8,197 nucleotides of DNA, from contig JAITKY010000225.1 in the NCBI GenBank assembly GCA_031278135.1, forward strand, positions 1-8,197, read 5' to 3'. Positions within the stretch are counted from its first letter, which is position 1; each line of letters opens with the position of its first letter. The notes beneath the pieces were generated by a model. The model did not search any database and was not told the DNA's origin. It saw only the letters and a list, made by a program, of their open reading frames with translations. The stretch is from Prevotellaceae bacterium (GTDB taxonomy: Bacteria > Bacteroidota > Bacteroidia > Bacteroidales > UBA932). Both the position numbers and the translations under genes were made by a program. Of this stretch, positions 6,771 through 8,197 are shown one piece after another.

Positions 6771-7772
6771 TTAATTCATTTTTTTAGCATTCAACTTCGA
6801 TAGAATAGGAATTTTTGTAAGTTGAGAACTCACCGAGTTTGGTGAATAATAATAATCAGACAAGCTATCATAAAAATAAAAATACCATTTTGCGTCCGAA
6901 GGAGCTGTGGTGGTCATTTCGTATTCATACGTATTGTTTTCTTTTTCCGTTTCCCTTGTATACACCATGTTCCATCCCTTTTTTAGATGTACATTATCTT
7001 TTTCTGTATATGTGTATGTCTCGTCGGGTACGCCATCTCCATCAAAGTCATTAATCTCAGTATAAGTATTAGAACCTGTTACACTTACATTTCCATTCGC
7101 ATATATTAGGAAACCCTCCCAATCTGCTGTGCCATGGTAAAAATTGCCTACCTGATAGTTCGACTCGTAGGCGTTCAGAAATACCTGCCCGATCTTTACG
7201 TTACGATTGCTTACCGTTATACTGTCGGGAATTTCACCTTCGCTTAATGCATTAAGGTACAAGTCGCTGACCTCTTTCGGCAGTTTCAATGTAAAGCCGC
7301 CATTGCTGTAAGGAGCGCTTGCCAACATGTAGTCGTCCCACCTTCCATTACTTTTTATGTATTCGATCTCCGCTTTTACAGTGTCAACTTCTCCATTAAA
7401 GCTACTGCCGTTTTCTACTGTGGCAGTAATGGTAGTGTCGGCGGTGACGGTTACTGCACATTCATCCGATTTGCTTCCTGCGGAGGCGACAATCTTAGCC
7501 GAACCTTTGGCAACTGCGGTAACAAGCCCGTTAACAGTAACTTTAACTTTGGTAGAATCGCTTGTTGTCCATGTAACCGTTTTGTTATCGGCATCGTTGG
7601 GCATTACGGTTGCCGTTAGTGTCTCGCTTGAGCCCACATTGAGCGTAAGCTCTGTTTTGTTAAGTGTCACTCCTGTAACTTCAACAGGATCTTTCTCGTC
7701 GTTTTTACAGGAGCTTATTGCTACAACCGTAAACAGGCAGACGAGCGCCATCTTAAAATAAAATTTTTTCAT
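6771..7772 (-). CDS. BIG2-domain surface or periplasmic lipoprotein
   Basis: This is a 333-residue lipoprotein of unknown specific function. Residues 1-21 form a lipoprotein signal (basic MKKFYFK, then a hydrophobic core) and ISSC places the lipidated residue at Cys22. The mature start CKNDEKD is rich in Lys/Asp/Glu, resembling the lipoprotein export signals that send Bacteroidota lipoproteins to the outer surface. Residues 31-110 form one bacterial Ig-like domain of group 2: VTGVTLNKTELTLNVGSS, VTWTTSD, NGLVTAVAKGSAKIVA. The rest (about 111-333) is unrecognised, rich in Tyr, Thr and Asn, with DFDGDGVPD (242-250), a probable calcium-binding DxDxDGxxD loop of the type found in adhesins and dockerin-like modules. 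It is transcribed towards queG and ends before the shared hairpin. The 21-bp repeat array lies upstream of its start. Adhesion or glycan binding is possible but not demonstrated. Confidence 0.8.
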   Translation of the reverse strand: MKKFYFKMALVCLFTVVAISSCKNDEKDPVEVTGVTLNKTELTLNVGSSETLTATVMPNDADNKTVTWTTSDSTKVKVTVNGLVTAVAKGSAKIVASAGSKSDECAVTVTADTTITATVENGSSFNGEVDTVKAEIEYIKSNGRWDDYMLASAPYSNGGFTLKLPKEVSDLYLNALSEGEIPDSITVSNRNVKIGQVFLNAYESNYQVGNFYHGTADWEGFLIYANGNVSVTGSNTYTEINDFDGDGVPDETYTYTEKDNVHLKKGWNMVYTRETEKENNTYEYEMTTTAPSDAKWYFYFYDSLSDYYYSPNSVSSQLTKIPILSKLNAKKMN

Positions 7773-7799
7773 TATATAATTATTTATTAGTTATTATAC

Positions 7800-7832
7800 A
7801 TAAAATAAAAATCATTTTGGGGAAACTCCAAA
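7800..7832 (-). promoter_or_regulatory. Weak promoter candidate for the lipoprotein gene
   Basis: On the minus strand TTTG (plus-strand 7829-7832) is followed after 21 bases by TATTTTAT (plus-strand 7800-7807), a 6-of-8-type match to the Bacteroidota -7 box that lacks the terminal TG. The -33-like TTTG lies at the degenerate edge of the repeat array, and every repeat unit carries the same TTTG on both strands. The leader to the start at 7772 would be about 27 bases. Confidence is low because the -7 box is imperfect. Confidence 0.25.
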
Positions 7833-7839
7833 AAGCCTG

Positions 7840-8042
7840 TTTGGAGCCCCAAATGTTCTTTTTGGAGCTCCAAATGCTCTTTTTGGAGCCCAAATGCTCT
7901 TTTTGGAGCTCCAAATGTTCTTTTTGGAGCCCCAAATACTCTTTTTGGAGCTCCAAATACTCTTTTTGGAGCTCCAAATACTCTTTTTGGAGCCCCAAAT
8001 ACTCTTTTTGGAGCTCCAAAAATGTCTTTTGGAGATCTCCAA
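7840..8042. repeat. Tandem array of about ten 21-bp palindromic units
   Basis: Ten units begin with TTTGGAG at 7840, 7861, 7882, 7902, 7923, 7944, 7965, 7986 and 8007, with the last at 8028. Spacing is 21 bp except for one 20-bp step (7882 to 7902). Each unit is a 14-bp palindrome TTTGGAGCTCCAAA, or the one-base variant TTTGGAGCCCCAAA, followed by a 7-bp linker. Linkers are TGYTCTT in the left half and TACTCTT in the right half, which suggests recent local duplication of the right part. The last unit is the variant TTGGAGATCTCCAA. Because 21 is a multiple of three, several frames on both strands stay open through it, giving heptad-like translations such as LQKEYLE. The 20-bp unit shifts those frames, which argues against protein-coding selection. 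A degenerate half-unit lies at 7815-7833. Confidence 0.95.
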
Positions 8043-8197
8043 GAAATTATGGACATATTTCCGAACTTAACGGAAATATGCTATAATATATAAGTATATG
8101 TAAAAAATATAAATGAAAACCTTTTCGATTGTTGGAGAATACCGAAAATGACAATATGTTATAATGTGATGATAGTCAAATAAATGTGGGGGGGGGG
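8043..8197. other. Non-coding AT-rich tail with hairpin and terminal G-run
   Basis: I see no gene here. A perfect inverted repeat, CATATTTCCG (8054-8063) and CGGAAATATG (8071-8080) around a 7-base loop, follows the repeat array by 11 bases; it is not followed by a T-run on the plus strand, so it may be an operator or RNA stem rather than a terminator. The remainder is AT-rich. The window stops in ten consecutive G at 8188-8197, in a very low-GC context. Confidence 0.6.

Noticed and set aside
7357..7761. Plus-strand 134-codon open frame opposite the lipoprotein gene
   Set aside because: It is the antisense shadow of the BIG2 region, low in complexity (Ser/Thr/Val), while the minus-strand reading has a signal peptide and a recognised domain.
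7840..8042. CRISPR array
   Set aside because: Linkers are only 7 bp and nearly identical, so there are no unique spacers, and no cas genes lie nearby. It is a plain tandem repeat of palindromic units.
7780..8086. Small proteins with LQKEYLE, SKKSIW or WSSKYSF repeats on either strand
   Set aside because: All arise because the 21-bp repeat is a multiple of three without stops. Several frames are open at once, the 20-bp unit breaks each of them, and no start context supports any.
1..8197. tRNA, rRNA, riboswitch or insertion sequence
   Set aside because: I found no cloverleaf, conserved rRNA stretch, known riboswitch core, transposase motif or terminal inverted repeats flanking a gene.

Overview
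The window looks like chromosomal DNA from a member of the Bacteroidota, probably an uncultured or lightly studied Bacteroidales. The reasons are: AT-rich spacers with A-rich start regions and no clear Shine-Dalgarno sequences; matches to the Bacteroidota -7 promoter box (TANNTTTG); a TonB-type energy transducer; a lipoprotein with a Bacteroidota-style acidic tail after the lipid cysteine; and the close-packed gene style of this group. No species can be named from sequence alone.

Layout. Bases 1-312 hold no intact gene, only a possible coding remnant with a perfect 10-bp inverted repeat and a promoter candidate. Bases 313-2695 hold a tight plus-strand run: an isochorismatase/nicotinamidase-fold cysteine hydrolase, a VanZ-like membrane protein (ATGA overlap), a TonB-family energy transducer (25-bp overlap) and a small stand-alone HsdR-N-type PD-(D/E)XK protein (15-bp gap). 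Bases 2696-2938 are a spacer with a weak terminator and two -7 promoter boxes. Bases 2939-6639 hold a second plus-strand run: an exported calcineurin-like metallophosphoesterase, an acyl-CoA dehydrogenase and the epoxyqueuosine reductase QueG (GTG start), with gaps of 17 and 9 bp. A strong hairpin at 6655-6689 separates this run from a convergent minus-strand gene (6771-7772) for a lipoprotein with one bacterial Ig-like (BIG2) domain. Upstream of that gene lies an array of about ten 21-bp units, each centred on a 14-bp palindrome (7840-8042). It is followed by a perfect 10-bp hairpin and an AT-rich tail that ends in ten consecutive G at the window edge.

Function. Most genes are ordinary housekeeping or accessory functions: small-molecule hydrolysis, envelope energy transduction, flavin-dependent acyl-CoA oxidation and the last step of queuosine tRNA modification. 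The gene partners in each run do not make one obvious pathway. The least ordinary parts are the palindromic repeat array beside the lipoprotein gene, the stand-alone nuclease-fold protein, and the possible remnant with an inverted repeat at the left edge. I found no convincing new defence, secretion or mobile system.
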